64,000 bases of DNA from Haliscomenobacter sp. (GTDB taxonomy: Bacteria > Bacteroidota > Bacteroidia > Chitinophagales > Saprospiraceae): the NCBI GenBank assembly GCA_016707205.1, contig JADJHZ010000003.1, positions 124,001 through 188,000 of the forward strand. The letters run 5' to 3'. Under the pieces are notes generated by a model that saw nothing but the letters and a program-made list of their open reading frames with translations, had not been told where the DNA came from and searched no databases. The position numbers and the translations under genes were made by a program. Positions 51,448-62,300 of this stretch are shown piece after piece. Each line of letters starts with the position of its first letter. Position 1 is the first letter of the stretch.

Positions 51448-54443
51448 TCAGACATCATACGCCGACAATCCGGATATTTCCCGCCCCTGGGCGCGTTTTT
51501 TTAACAAAGGGATCAATTCCTCCATGAGGGCGAGTTCCTTTTGGGTGCGGGCTTTCCAGCCCAGGTCCAGCGGGGCGAGCAAGTCGCTGAGTTGTTCGCC
51601 GTCGAAGATCATGCGGTTCATGATGCCTTCCACAAAGTCATGCAGCGCCGCCGGTTCGAGGCCGTGTTTTTGGGCGATAGCGGCCAGTTCCCGGGCGTTT
51701 TTTTCGGCCACAAATGCCTGGAAGCCGTCTTTTACCGCTTGCTCGGAGAGGCCCTTGCTGAAATCCAGGGCGTTAATATAGGCCTCCAGGTCTTCCTGCT
51801 TATCCATGAGGCCGGCATCCGACCGGATCATTTGGATGATCTGCCCGCGGGTCATTTTTTTCTTCGTGGGCGCACCCATGGCTTTGGAGATCAGCGCCAT
51901 GATGTAGTCGTAGTCAATGAGGGCAGAGGCAAACAAGACGAATTCAAAATCCAGTTGTTGCACCTCCGGCGGGGCGCCGCCGCCTTCTTTTTGCTGGATG
52001 GCTTTGAGCCGTTTGGCGGTTTCCAGGTACGAACTCCGGAAGGAGCGCAGCTGGTCTTCCGGCAGGATGGATTCGATTTGCTCCTCTTGCGCTTCATTCA
52101 GATCGGTGTACTGGTCGAGCTGGGTCTTCAGGCGCTGCACCTCCTTGAAGCGGTTAATGAATTCGATGCGCGCCGAATCGCCTTTCAGGTTGTACACTTC
52201 TTTGGGTTCGCAGGCCAGGTTTTTGGTCGCCATAAATTTTTCCATGGCAGCCACGGCTTTTTCGTAGTTCCCGATCACTTTGGGGGCCGGTTCCACCAGC
52301 CAAATCTCCTTCGCTTCGCCGGATTTTTCGCCTGAAAACAGGGCGATGGCGGCGTCCACTTCGTTTTGCTGCTGCCGGAAATCGAGGATGTTGCCGTAGG
52401 GTTTGGTGTCGTTCAGGATGCGGTTGGTGCGGCTAAACGCCTGAATGAGGCCGTGGTGCTTCAGGTTTTTATCCACGTAGAGCGTATTCAGGTATTTGGA
52501 ATCAAACCCGGTGAGCAGCATGTCCACCACGATGGTCAGGTCTATTTTGTGCTTATGCGGGTAGTCGGCATTGGTGTATTTGTGGTCCTTGATGCGCTGC
52601 TGCACGTCCTGATAGTAGAGGTCGAAGAAATCCAGGCGGTGGTTGGTCCCGTATTGCTTGTTATAATCCGCGATGATGGCTTTGAGCGCCTTCTTCTTTT
52701 CATCGGGCGCCACCTGATTGTCGGCTTTTTCCTGGGGCAGGTCTTCCTGGATCTGCTGCACGTCCTTGTTGCCCTCCGCCGGAGGGGAAAAGACGCAGGC
52801 CACATGTAGCGGCGCGAAGTTGCTGTCTTCTTTCTTCCGCCTGCCCTGTACTTCCTTGAACAAGTGGTAGTAGGCGATGGCGTCGTTGATAGACGCCGTG
52901 GCCAGAACGGCGTTGAAGCGGCGATGGTGCGTGGCGCCGTCGTGTTTGGCGAGGATGGCCTCCACCACCGCCTGCTGCGCAAGCGGCTCCCCGGGCTTGG
53001 GAAGATGGTTGCCCGCTGCCTTGAAGTAGTTCACATGGAATTTCAGCCCGTTCCGGTCTTCAATGGCATGCGTGATGGTATAGGCGTGGAGCAGCTTTTG
53101 GAACACGTCATCCGTCGTCACGTAGTAACCCTGTTGCCCGTCCACTTTGGCATAGGTGGCGTTTTTCTCAAAAATAGGCGTACCGGTGAAGCCGAAAAGC
53201 AGGGCATTGGGGAAAAAATCTTTAATCGCTTTGTGGTTGTCGCCAAACTGCGAACGGTGGCATTCGTCGAAGATGAAGATGATGCGCTTGTTTTTCAGCG
53301 GCTCCAGCCGGTCTTTGAAGGTAGGCTTGCCTTTTTCCGCCTTTTTTTGTTTCGCCTGCTGTTTTCATCCAGCGCCAACCCCAGTTTCTGGATGGTGGTG
53401 ACGATCACTTTGTCGGCATAATCCTCGGAGAGCATACGCCGGACGAGGGCTTCGGTGTTGGTGTTTTCCTCGACGCAGCCTTCCTGAAACTTGTTGAACT
53501 CCTCTCGGGTTTGGCGGTCGAGGTCTTTGCGGTCCACCACAAACAGGCACTTTTCAATGTCCGGATTATCTTTCAGCAGCGTAGAGGCTTTGAAGGAGGT
53601 AAGCGTTTTGCCGCTGCCGGTGGTATGCCAGATATAGCCGTTGCCCCGGTTTTGGTGAATGCATTCCACAATGGCCTGCACGGCATAAATCTGATAGGGC
53701 CGCATGACCAGCAGCTTCTGTTCGCTGACTACCAGCACCATGTACCGGCTGATCATTTCGCTCAGGATGCATTTGGCGAGGAACTTATCCGCAAAGTCAT
53801 CCAGGTGCGCGATCTTTTTATTGTCTTCCCCGGCAAATTGATAAACCGGCAAAAACTGCTCCTCGGCGTTAAAGCTGAAGTGTTTGTTGTGGTTATTGGC
53901 AAAGTAAAAGGTATTCGTGCGGTTGCTGACGATAAAAAGCTGGATGAAGCACAGCAGCGTATTGGCGTACCCATTCCCGGGATCGTTTTTGTAGTCGACA
54001 ATTTGCTGCATGGCGCGGCGCGGGCTCACCTCAAGCGTCTTGAGCTCGATCTGCACCACCGGCGCCCCGTTGATCAGCAGGATCACATCGTAGCGGTGGT
54101 GGCTGTTGTTGGTGTTGATCCGCAGCTGATTGATGACCTCGAAGTCGTTCTTGCACCATTCCTTGATATTGACCAGGGTATATTGCAGCGGCGTCCCGTC
54201 TTCCCGCTGAAAGGTATTCCGTTCGCGCAGCGTTTTGGCTGCGGCAAAGACATCCGCGTTCACGATCTCATCGCGCAGGCGGGCAAACTCCGCATCCGTC
54301 AAAGTAACCCGGTTGAGCGCTTCGAATTTTTTCCGGAAGTTGCGCTCCAGCCCATCCCGGTCCCGGATGTCGGGCCGGTAGGTATATTTGAGATCGGTCA
54401 GTTTTTCGATCAGGAGTTTTTCTATTTCGCTTTCCTTGGTCAT
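51448..54443 (-). CDS. hsdR: type I restriction enzyme endonuclease subunit, interrupted by a one-base frameshift
   Basis: From ATG 54443: nuclease domain with D119 and E133-L-K135 (RYDVILLINGAPVVQIELKTL), then SF2 helicase Walker A TGSGKT at 275-280 and VDRKDLDRQTREEF. After ALDENSRRNK the frame is lost at an A7 run (T7 at 53342-53348, plus strand). With A8 the protein continues through GKPTFKDRLEPLKNKR, the DECH box (IIFIFDECHRSQFGD), GFTGTPIF, TNRILNDTKPYGNILDF and the C-terminal helical domain to 51448, giving 998 aa, a normal HsdR length. As written, only a 382-aa N-terminal fragment would be made and the ATPase motifs would be severed. Confidence 0.9.
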
Positions 54444-54656
54444 GGTTGAGGTTGCTTATGCAAGCTATTTCTCTATTTGCACCCCTTACAAAAAAAGGCC
54501 ACAGCCGACCACGTTCTACGGTGTCTTCTGTAGCCTCTCTTTTTAACACCCTAATGTACGGCTTTTTCCCGTTTTGAACAAGGGGATTTCTTTTCCTGAG
54601 GAAGGGTGATATTTCTCAGGGGGGAAGGCGGCGGCGCGCTTCGGCTTTGGCCAAAA

Positions 54657-54699
54657 CGGATTACAAATCCGTTCAACAATCGCGGATTGCAAATCCGCG
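54657..54699. repeat. two GGATT-nnn-AATCC palindromes at the island boundary
   Basis: CGGATTACAAATCCG (54657-54671) and CGCGGATTGCAAATCCGCG (54681-54699), both with 3-nt loops, share the core of the palindromes after tex (39641-39682). The flanking 54444-54727 spacer has no gene; a GTCTTCTGTAGCC-like stretch at 54520 was not explained. Confidence 0.7.
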
Positions 54700-54727
54700 C
54701 TACATCAAATGGGAAATCCGCGCGACC

Positions 54728-55765
54728 TTAACCCAAATCGAAACGGTCGGCGTATACCAGCCGGAAATTCCGTTTGTGCGACCGGACGGTCACGCCTTCG
54801 TCTGCTTTGCGGGCCTCCCATTCCTTCACGACAATCCGGACAGGCTTGCCCCCGGGATCGAATTCCCGGAGGTCGAGTTCAACCCGGCAAGTGCCATACA
54901 TGTTCTGCACGTCTTCCTGACGGTAGTATCCCACGGTGCGGAAGCGCCGGTCGGGAATGTACACGTCCTCTCCCCGTATCGTTTGCCGGGTTTCTACCTC
55001 CACTTCGACCAGATTGATTACCCCCCGGGCCGGGACCATTGCCCGTTCTTTTTCGTTATGCGACGGGGGGTTTTTCAGATAGATCTCCGCAGGCGGAAAA
55101 TCGTTCTCTTCTTTGGTTACGGGTCCATCCAATTGTACCCAAACCACCTTGCGGGTTTTCCAATCCTTGAGGTCAATCGCACACCGTTTTTCAGGAAGCA
55201 ACTGGATAAACTCCGCTTCCCGTATGGGAGATACGTGAAGGTCGTGATCTACTTTTTCTGAGGTATCGATCTCCACCACGGGAGGTTTCCATGCATGCTG
55301 CAATCGCGGGCCATGGAACGTCAGCCTTTTATCCAGATTCGCGGTAAATTGCCTGAATCCTTCCGGGGAGCCCGGATCGTAGGCCACAATCCCGGAAATA
55401 GAATCGCCCTTTTCCAGCGAATACGGTTGGTACCGGGCCAACGCCAGCTTGATGAAGGGAAAATAGGTATTCGGCGGCGTGTCTACGTAGATGTCGGCAT
55501 ACCAAAGCTGGCGCTCGTAGTCGTAATGCACCGGATAAACTGCAGCGTCGAGGGTAATGAGCGGGGCGCCTTTTTCTTTGGGCGCCAGTTCCTCTACAGC
55601 CAGTCCTTTTACTTTCATTCCCGGCAGAGTAGCTGTTTCTTTAAAAACCTCCACGGCCGGATAGGCATTCAAGTTTTGCCCGGGACTGCTGATGGGGTCG
55701 TGCCCCCACTGGGTCCAGTATTTCTGGAATTTATCTTTAAACCAGTCGCCAGAATCAGCGGTCAT
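54728..55765 (-). CDS. uncharacterised protein, possibly the C-terminal part of the preceding giant protein
   Basis: 345 aa from ATG 55765. Beta-rich and charged; recognisable only by internal features such as WTQWGHDPISSPGQNLNAYPAVE, DIYVDTPPNTYFPFIKLALARYQPYS and a C-terminal VRSHKRNFRLVYADRFDLG. In-frame sequence before the ATG (LSFDPHGPI) also reads like natural protein, and deleting one A near 55790 would join it to the 1,192-aa product upstream. Either a separate gene or the last 345 residues of a ~1,540-aa protein. No known family. Confidence 0.6.
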   Translation of the reverse strand: MTADSGDWFKDKFQKYWTQWGHDPISSPGQNLNAYPAVEVFKETATLPGMKVKGLAVEELAPKEKGAPLITLDAAVYPVHYDYERQLWYADIYVDTPPNTYFPFIKLALARYQPYSLEKGDSISGIVAYDPGSPEGFRQFTANLDKRLTFHGPRLQHAWKPPVVEIDTSEKVDHDLHVSPIREAEFIQLLPEKRCAIDLKDWKTRKVVWVQLDGPVTKEENDFPPAEIYLKNPPSHNEKERAMVPARGVINLVEVEVETRQTIRGEDVYIPDRRFRTVGYYRQEDVQNMYGTCRVELDLREFDPGGKPVRIVVKEWEARKADEGVTVRSHKRNFRLVYADRFDLG

Positions 55766-55781
55766 AATCGGCCCATGGGGG

Positions 55782-58700
55782 TCAAACGATAGTTTCGAAG
55801 CATACTACGGCCAGCATTTCATCCTGCCCGGAGCTAAACCAGGGGCGCTTCAGGAATACCCGAAGGGCGCTGCCCACGCGCGTACGGGTGATCTGGCCAG
55901 CCTGGGGTCTGCTTTCCTCCCATGCCAGCAGCGGAATGACGTAGGCGACTTCCGGGGGAGCCGGGCGATGGCTGGACTTGATATGCGCTGAAAAAACGTC
56001 GCTGGACTTGGTAAGGGAAACCCCTGGTTTTTGACCAGAAGGCTTTATCGGTTGGGGGATGGCCTTGATGTTGGTTGGTTTCGCCGATTCCAAACGGGAA
56101 GTCGTCACATCGGCTGCACGTTCAGGCTTTGGAAGCAGCTGTAGGAAAAATTCCCGGTACCGGGTAGTGGCGACCAATTGAAATTCGACGACGTGGTGTT
56201 TGGTATCGTTCAGGGAGAGCTTAAACATGGGCAGCCCATCCTTGCCCGAATGGAGCTGCGTGTCCTCGTAATCCACATCTGCCTTTCCCCCATAGGTTTT
56301 GGGAAACTGCTTCCATTCGGGCGCCTGACCATCCTGCGCGGAATCCACAGGGTCTTTCCAGGAAGCAAAGAGGTCGGCTTGCATGGAGCTGTCGCCGTGT
56401 ACGTCAAATTTCATGGAGAGGTAAGCGTGGGTGTCGCCTTCCAGGCGCTGTCCTTCCACTTCAAGAATCTGGGGTTTGCTGACCGGTTCCAATACGGCAT
56501 GGGCCAAACGAAAATCCCGGGCAGGAGTAAACAGCCAATGCCCGCCTTTGCGCACCCGGTCGGCCATTGCCTCGGAGGAAGGGCGAACAGAGGGCTTGGC
56601 GTCAGCCCAGGCTTTCAACGACCGGCGGTCGCGCACGCAGAGCCGGGTGTATTCCTTCCACAGCGCCTTTCGTTCGGTTTCTTCCAAAGGTTCCTGATGA
56701 GGCGCAACAAGCTCTTCCTGGATCTCCTTCCACCATCCCATCATGTCCAGGGGATCTATCCCATCCGCCGAAGCGGAAAAATAGCTGCTCACCTGGACGG
56801 TCTCCATGGTCCCCTGCGGGATCTGAAATACGAATTGGTTTCGGGCAGTATCGATTTTTAAAGCAAAGGGGCTTCCGGCCTGCAACACCAGTGGGATGGG
56901 CTTTGGGCTATGCCATTGGCCCTGTTCGTGTTTATAAGGCAAAAGGCCCAACAATTTTCCATCTTTCCACACCGCGACTCCCGCAGCAAGGGGGTCGGGC
57001 CAGTAATCCAGCGCCAACTGGCCTTCCGTGAAGACGGGAAAGCGATCCGCGTTGGCAGTTTTTTCTTCTGGCAAACGCGTTGCCTTTTGCTTCACCGTTA
57101 GGGCTTCCGGCAATGTAAAGGCCGATCCCAGCGTGCTTTGGCCTTCTCTTTCACTCAGCAACCGGAAAAGCGCCTTTATTTCAGCTTCCGTCTTTTCATG
57201 CCCAATGCCGAAATCAAACTTTCGGTGTTTCTCCGCCATTTGTTGCTCTACTGCCGGGGGTAGTAGCCAGCGCGCCGGAATGGGGTCCGGATATTGGTTC
57301 TGCAAGTTCAAGGTTTTATCCCCGGTATTATTGGTCCGGACAGCCAAAAGCTCCAGGGATTCCCCATCGGTTTTTTTCGTTTTTAGCAAAGGAAAAGGAC
57401 TTCCCACCGGCTCATAACGCTGAAAAGGAAAACGCAGCCGGGTGTCAGGCCCCCACGAAGTCGTATCGGTTGTTACGGGAAGGCTGTTTCCGGCAACGTC
57501 GACAGAGCGTATCCGCAGTTGGTACCAATGCCCATAGCGCTGCCGAGGCAGGCTCCCCTGGACCGCCGCAAAAACGGCGTCGATCAGACCAGGTCCAGAT
57601 TCTTCCTCGACTTCCGCTTCTTCAAATGCCTCGCCGCCTTTCTTTGGTTGGACAGGGACAGGGGCTGCCACTTTATGGAAATTCCCTGTCTTCACCATGT
57701 CCGCCAAGGTATGCTCCTTTTTGGTGATCTTGTCTTCCAGATCCAGTTCCTTGCCGGGAGGGGGCACCGCCAGGCTCCATCCATTCCAGATAAACTGGAC
57801 TTCCGAAGCGAACATCTCCGGTTCGGATTCCTCATTGGAGCGCCGGATCTTAAAGGTACCGCGTTTTATACCCTGGCGGGAGTCTGGCGAAGAAACGCCA
57901 TAGGAATACTTGTCTTTGCTGATCTGCTTTTCCGTAACGCCCAACTGCAGGAAGCCCTCATCGATCCGGTTGAGCTCGGTTTGCTCTTCCTTTTTTACAT
58001 AATACTGCCCGGTGCGGTGGTGGAGGGACAACCAGACAGGTTCTTTGCGGGACTCCTCCAGGATATCGATGCGGTAGCCTGCCTGCACATCTTCAGCAAA
58101 AAGGGACTCGGTCTGGGCTTTTTCAGGCAATTTCAAGACCCACTCGCGTAAGGTCTTTTGCCTTTGCAACCGCTTCTTCAACTGGCTGGCTATTCCGTTG
58201 ACAGCTACCCGAACGCCATCGCTCCTTAGTACGGGAAGCGCGTTTTCCGGCTTCTCGAGTTCGCCGGTCCAAAATTGCTGCGCGAGCTGGTCTACCAGGT
58301 TTTTGGTTTTGATAGCGGCGCCATCGGGGTCAAATGGAATAAACGAGAACTTATCCTCGTTGCCCACCCGAAGCAACCCGCAATGAAGTAGTTGTTTATT
58401 CTCAGGGGACATCCGGAAATCGGGGACGGTCATATAGTTGCTCCAGAGGAATTCGTGCTGGTCCACCTGCCCCATTCGGGTATCCAATACCAACCGCATA
58501 GTTCCTTGCGGAGGGAAGTTCTTCTCTACCGGAATCCGAAAATCCAGCGCCAGCCCCAATGCGCGCATCACGACGGGGTATTCCTGCAGAAAGATCAATT
58601 GTTTGTGAAACTCGTATTCTTCGCTAAGCGACATGGCCTCATGGCCTACCACCTGGTGCGCAATATCGGTCGTTTCGTTAAACTGGGCGCCGGCCATAAC

Positions 58701-59360
58701 CGGGGTTGAATATTCCGGTCCGCTGGCTTCGCCTGCTTCCTGCAAGCGGGCGCGCAGGCGGCGCACCTCATTCACGCGCATAGCAGGGCCCCTGCCCTTC
58801 CTCAACCTGCGCCCTTCGCGAATCCGGTTCAGGTCGAGCCGGCCCGACTGCCTATGTTGGGTTCTCAACGCATCCTCCAGTTCCTGAAGGGAAAAACGCG
58901 ACATCAAATCAATGGCTTTCATATACTCCCACACCGGCGGTTTACGGTCGGGAGAAACCACGCCCAGGCGGCGGAACTGGGCCTTTAACGTATCCCGGAT
59001 CGGACGAACCGGGTAGGAATTTATCCGCCGGTTGGACCGGTCCTTGATCTGAAAACTGGCAACCGGCACCACCGAAGGAAATACCTTCTTCCACAAATCG
59101 GGATAGATTTGGGACTGATCCCATTCCAGATCGTAGGATCGGCCGCCCGATACCTCCAGGCGGAACCGGCGATTGCCCTTGAGGAGGAATTTGGTCCAGT
59201 CTTTCGCAGGGTCGTCGAATTCCTCCAATTTGATGTGCCCTGGTTTGTCGTGCATTAGCCGGAAGGAGATAAATGCCGAGAGGAGGTAATAGGTTTTCTT
59301 GTCGACTTCCGCCATTCCATTGGGAAGCAGGGTCCATATAAGTTTAATTTGAGATGCCAT
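55782..59360 (-). CDS. giant uncharacterised protein, 1,192 aa
   Basis: Starts MASQIKLIWTLLPNGMAEVD at ATG 59360. No signal peptide, no long membrane segment, no recognised domain. The composition is that of a large beta-rich structural or binding protein: WYQLRIRSVDVAGNSLPVTT resembles a fibronectin-III-like strand pattern, and SAYHxx-free stretches with many W, P and K residues follow. Near the end RVFLKRPWFSSGQDEMLAVVC resembles a segment that in such proteins precedes a TQWGHDP motif, which here lies in the next frame. Operon with the two genes upstream. Function unknown. Confidence 0.65.
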   Translation of the reverse strand: MASQIKLIWTLLPNGMAEVDKKTYYLLSAFISFRLMHDKPGHIKLEEFDDPAKDWTKFLLKGNRRFRLEVSGGRSYDLEWDQSQIYPDLWKKVFPSVVPVASFQIKDRSNRRINSYPVRPIRDTLKAQFRRLGVVSPDRKPPVWEYMKAIDLMSRFSLQELEDALRTQHRQSGRLDLNRIREGRRLRKGRGPAMRVNEVRRLRARLQEAGEASGPEYSTPVMAGAQFNETTDIAHQVVGHEAMSLSEEYEFHKQLIFLQEYPVVMRALGLALDFRIPVEKNFPPQGTMRLVLDTRMGQVDQHEFLWSNYMTVPDFRMSPENKQLLHCGLLRVGNEDKFSFIPFDPDGAAIKTKNLVDQLAQQFWTGELEKPENALPVLRSDGVRVAVNGIASQLKKRLQRQKTLREWVLKLPEKAQTESLFAEDVQAGYRIDILEESRKEPVWLSLHHRTGQYYVKKEEQTELNRIDEGFLQLGVTEKQISKDKYSYGVSSPDSRQGIKRGTFKIRRSNEESEPEMFASEVQFIWNGWSLAVPPPGKELDLEDKITKKEHTLADMVKTGNFHKVAAPVPVQPKKGGEAFEEAEVEEESGPGLIDAVFAAVQGSLPRQRYGHWYQLRIRSVDVAGNSLPVTTDTTSWGPDTRLRFPFQRYEPVGSPFPLLKTKKTDGESLELLAVRTNNTGDKTLNLQNQYPDPIPARWLLPPAVEQQMAEKHRKFDFGIGHEKTEAEIKALFRLLSEREGQSTLGSAFTLPEALTVKQKATRLPEEKTANADRFPVFTEGQLALDYWPDPLAAGVAVWKDGKLLGLLPYKHEQGQWHSPKPIPLVLQAGSPFALKIDTARNQFVFQIPQGTMETVQVSSYFSASADGIDPLDMMGWWKEIQEELVAPHQEPLEETERKALWKEYTRLCVRDRRSLKAWADAKPSVRPSSEAMADRVRKGGHWLFTPARDFRLAHAVLEPVSKPQILEVEGQRLEGDTHAYLSMKFDVHGDSSMQADLFASWKDPVDSAQDGQAPEWKQFPKTYGGKADVDYEDTQLHSGKDGLPMFKLSLNDTKHHVVEFQLVATTRYREFFLQLLPKPERAADVTTSRLESAKPTNIKAIPQPIKPSGQKPGVSLTKSSDVFSAHIKSSHRPAPPEVAYVIPLLAWEESRPQAGQITRTRVGSALRVFLKRPWFSSGQDEMLAVVCFETIV

Positions 59361-62300
59361 GTCTGCTGGATTTTACCTCGAGAATTCATTTTATGCAAAA
59401 GCTTGGCATAGGCGATCCAATCCGCCTCATCAATCGATGTGGAAAACGTGGGCGCATCGCATTGGGAAATACTCCGGCTGGCGGTCACCTCTACCTCTCC
59501 GCTGAACAAAACCACATCCACCTTCACGATCACGGTAGCTTCCCCGTATAACGTGGAAAAATCACCGTCTGATTTGAAGCCCATGGCGAGGTGGAAGGTC
59601 AGGGTAGCGGAGATCAGGCGGATTACCCGGAGGTTGCCCTCGATATGCAGGTACGACTCGAATACCATGGACTGGCCGTCTCCGGTCAACTCGCAGGAGA
59701 AATAAAAACCTCCTACCGCCTTGATGCTGCCGCTGGCTACGCCGACGTTCAGCGCAAAGGAGGCGCCAAATTCCATGGCCGATTCGATTTGCTTTAGCCC
59801 GTCAGGACTAACCGTAAGCCCCAGATACCCGCCGCCGCCGTAAATCGCCACCGACATGGCAAAGGGGTCGTCGCGCTCGCAAAAACGGAAGTTGAACGTC
59901 AGCGGATCATACCCTATAAACGGCAGAGTAAGCAGGGCCTTTAGTTTAATGTTCCTCAGGCTGAAAATGCCAACGGTGGTGGCCGGAAGCGCCAGGTCGT
60001 ATCCCACCTCCACCCGGTCGGGATAGACGTCGAGAATGGGCGGATCCACGAACCCTCCGGGGTCGATCACTTCCTGCAGCACGTTGACGAATTCCAGCGG
60101 TCCTACGAACGTGATCCCTTTAAAATCGCAAAAGACATCGAGTTTCTGGCCCGGCTTGGCGTAAAAGCCGATTTCTTCGAATTCCAGCTTGATGATCTGG
60201 AAAAGCTGAATGAAAAAGTCCCGAAGGGTTCCATCCAGCGTGATAGTTGGCTCGTCTTCGCCTTCCAGCTCTTTCTCTAACCGGACGGAAATGACCAAGC
60301 CCTTTTCCGGCGCGCTAAACCAGATCGTTCCATCCTCACTGCCAAAATCAGCGACCTTCGGCTTCCAGTCGTAATCGAGGATAATTTTCTTGCCCTTGAC
60401 TGTCCGCAAAAGGGTCGGAGCAACATTGCCGACTTTCAAAATATCGGTGAGGTGGATTGCCCCGAATAATTTGGGAAGGAGATCCCCCATGTCTCCGAAG
60501 AAATCCGTTGGTTTCATTGTACCCCCGGACATCGGCGGCAATGCTCCGTCGAAGCTGCCCCCAATAGGGCCCAAGGTTTTGGACAACGCCGTGATATTGA
60601 GGTTAGGGGTGAGTATCCCGCCCGTCTTATCGCTGCCCGAGGCGCCGAAATCCAGGGGTAAGGATTCCACTAATTTGGCAAAGACCTTGCCCAAATTGCC
60701 GGTTTCTACATAGAAAGGAGCCACGTCAATGACAGCGCCCTGGCCTGTCAGCTCGTTGATCGCGGTGTGGTAGATCCGGGCCTCTTCCAATATGGGGAAA
60801 AACCGGGGGTTCCCGGAATTGGGGTTTCCAATGACGGAAAAGATCAGGCGCTTGGTCTCGAACGCCGTGCCTTCTGGTTTATCTGGATCTGGAGGGGCCA
60901 AAGCCATCATCTGGCTTCCCAGTTTGGCGTTCCGGAATTCTTCGCGGTTATACCCGCGAAAAGCATTGATGATCTGGCTCAAAATAACGGATCTGGATTG
61001 TTCCGCAATGTCCCGGTTCACAAACACCATAGGCAGGCGGAAGGTGACGACTCTGCCCTCCAGATCGGTAGCCGCTACCCGGAATGGGAAAAGCGCCCCC
61101 CCGGAATAGGCCCAAAAAGCGCCTTGATTGCCATCATCGCCTACTTCATAAAGCTGGTGTGCGCTAAGTGGCAAATCCAGCAAAGGCGTGCGTTTGGTCA
61201 GCAGTTCGGCTTGTTTGAATGGAATTTTTTCGGTCCCCGCCTGGCTGCCGAAAGAAGGATAGGTCTTGACCGGTTGTTTGACGACAATATAAAACCGTTG
61301 AAAATTCAGCGCCGCAGCGCCGTGCAAGGCGTCCTGAGCTTTGGCCAGGTTACCTCCATCGCGAATCTGCTTTTTAAAAACAGGATCCTTTTCGCTCATA
61401 ACCCTCCGGGAAGTGACCTTGATCAGAGCCGCCTGATGCCCAAAGGGCATGAGGTAGCCGGCGTAAGCCACCTGGACGTAGTGATCCCGGCCCAGGGTGC
61501 TGCGGTGTACCCAGCGCAGGATGTCCAGCGGGGCCGGGCTGTTGAACGGCCATTCGCCTTCGAGGTCGAGATAAGCCCCTAACGCGCTAAGCAGAAGCAA
61601 ATCGACTTTTAAGGTTTCCGGATAGTATTTTTTGCCGTTATCGTATTCCAGATCATAGTCGGACGTCAGGTGCACCAGTTTGTGCCGGTCGTTGGCGGAA
61701 AGGCTGGAGATAAAAGGCAATTTTTCCGGATTTGGGGAATCTTCAGATCCTGCCCTGCTTTCAGATGGATCGGGTTCCCTATCCACACGAATAAGCCGCC
61801 CGCTCTCCGGAGAAACAGGATCAGGCAGATGATCGACACTTTCATTGGCATCTTTGGCCCACAGGGCGCGGTAGTCAAGATCGAGGTATTTACGCTTGTT
61901 TCTTCCTGGATACTTTTCAACGGAGCGTGTATGCCATAATTCATAAACCTGCCTTCCGGAGGAAACTTCTGTTTTTTTTGCAAAGGGGAGCACTGCTTGT
62001 ACAGGGTTTTCCACCCCAGCCGTTTTGTGCTCCCATCCCAATTTTTCATGCGGGGATAAGAACAGGCGGAAAGGCGCTTCGATGGCCGTATTAAAAGGCC
62101 GTGGCGTCCGGTAGCTGTCCTTTAGAAACAGTTCCGGATCGATGGCCACCACAGGAGGGATGACAAAACCTCCGGCCACCATATCGGCCAGGGTGTTCTC
62201 TTCTTTTTCTGCAGGCGCTATCGGCGCATCCACTGTTCTGGGAGGACGTTGTCCGGGAGGGGCAACTTCCGGCCTTCCCGGTTCTTCCTGTCCCTGATCC

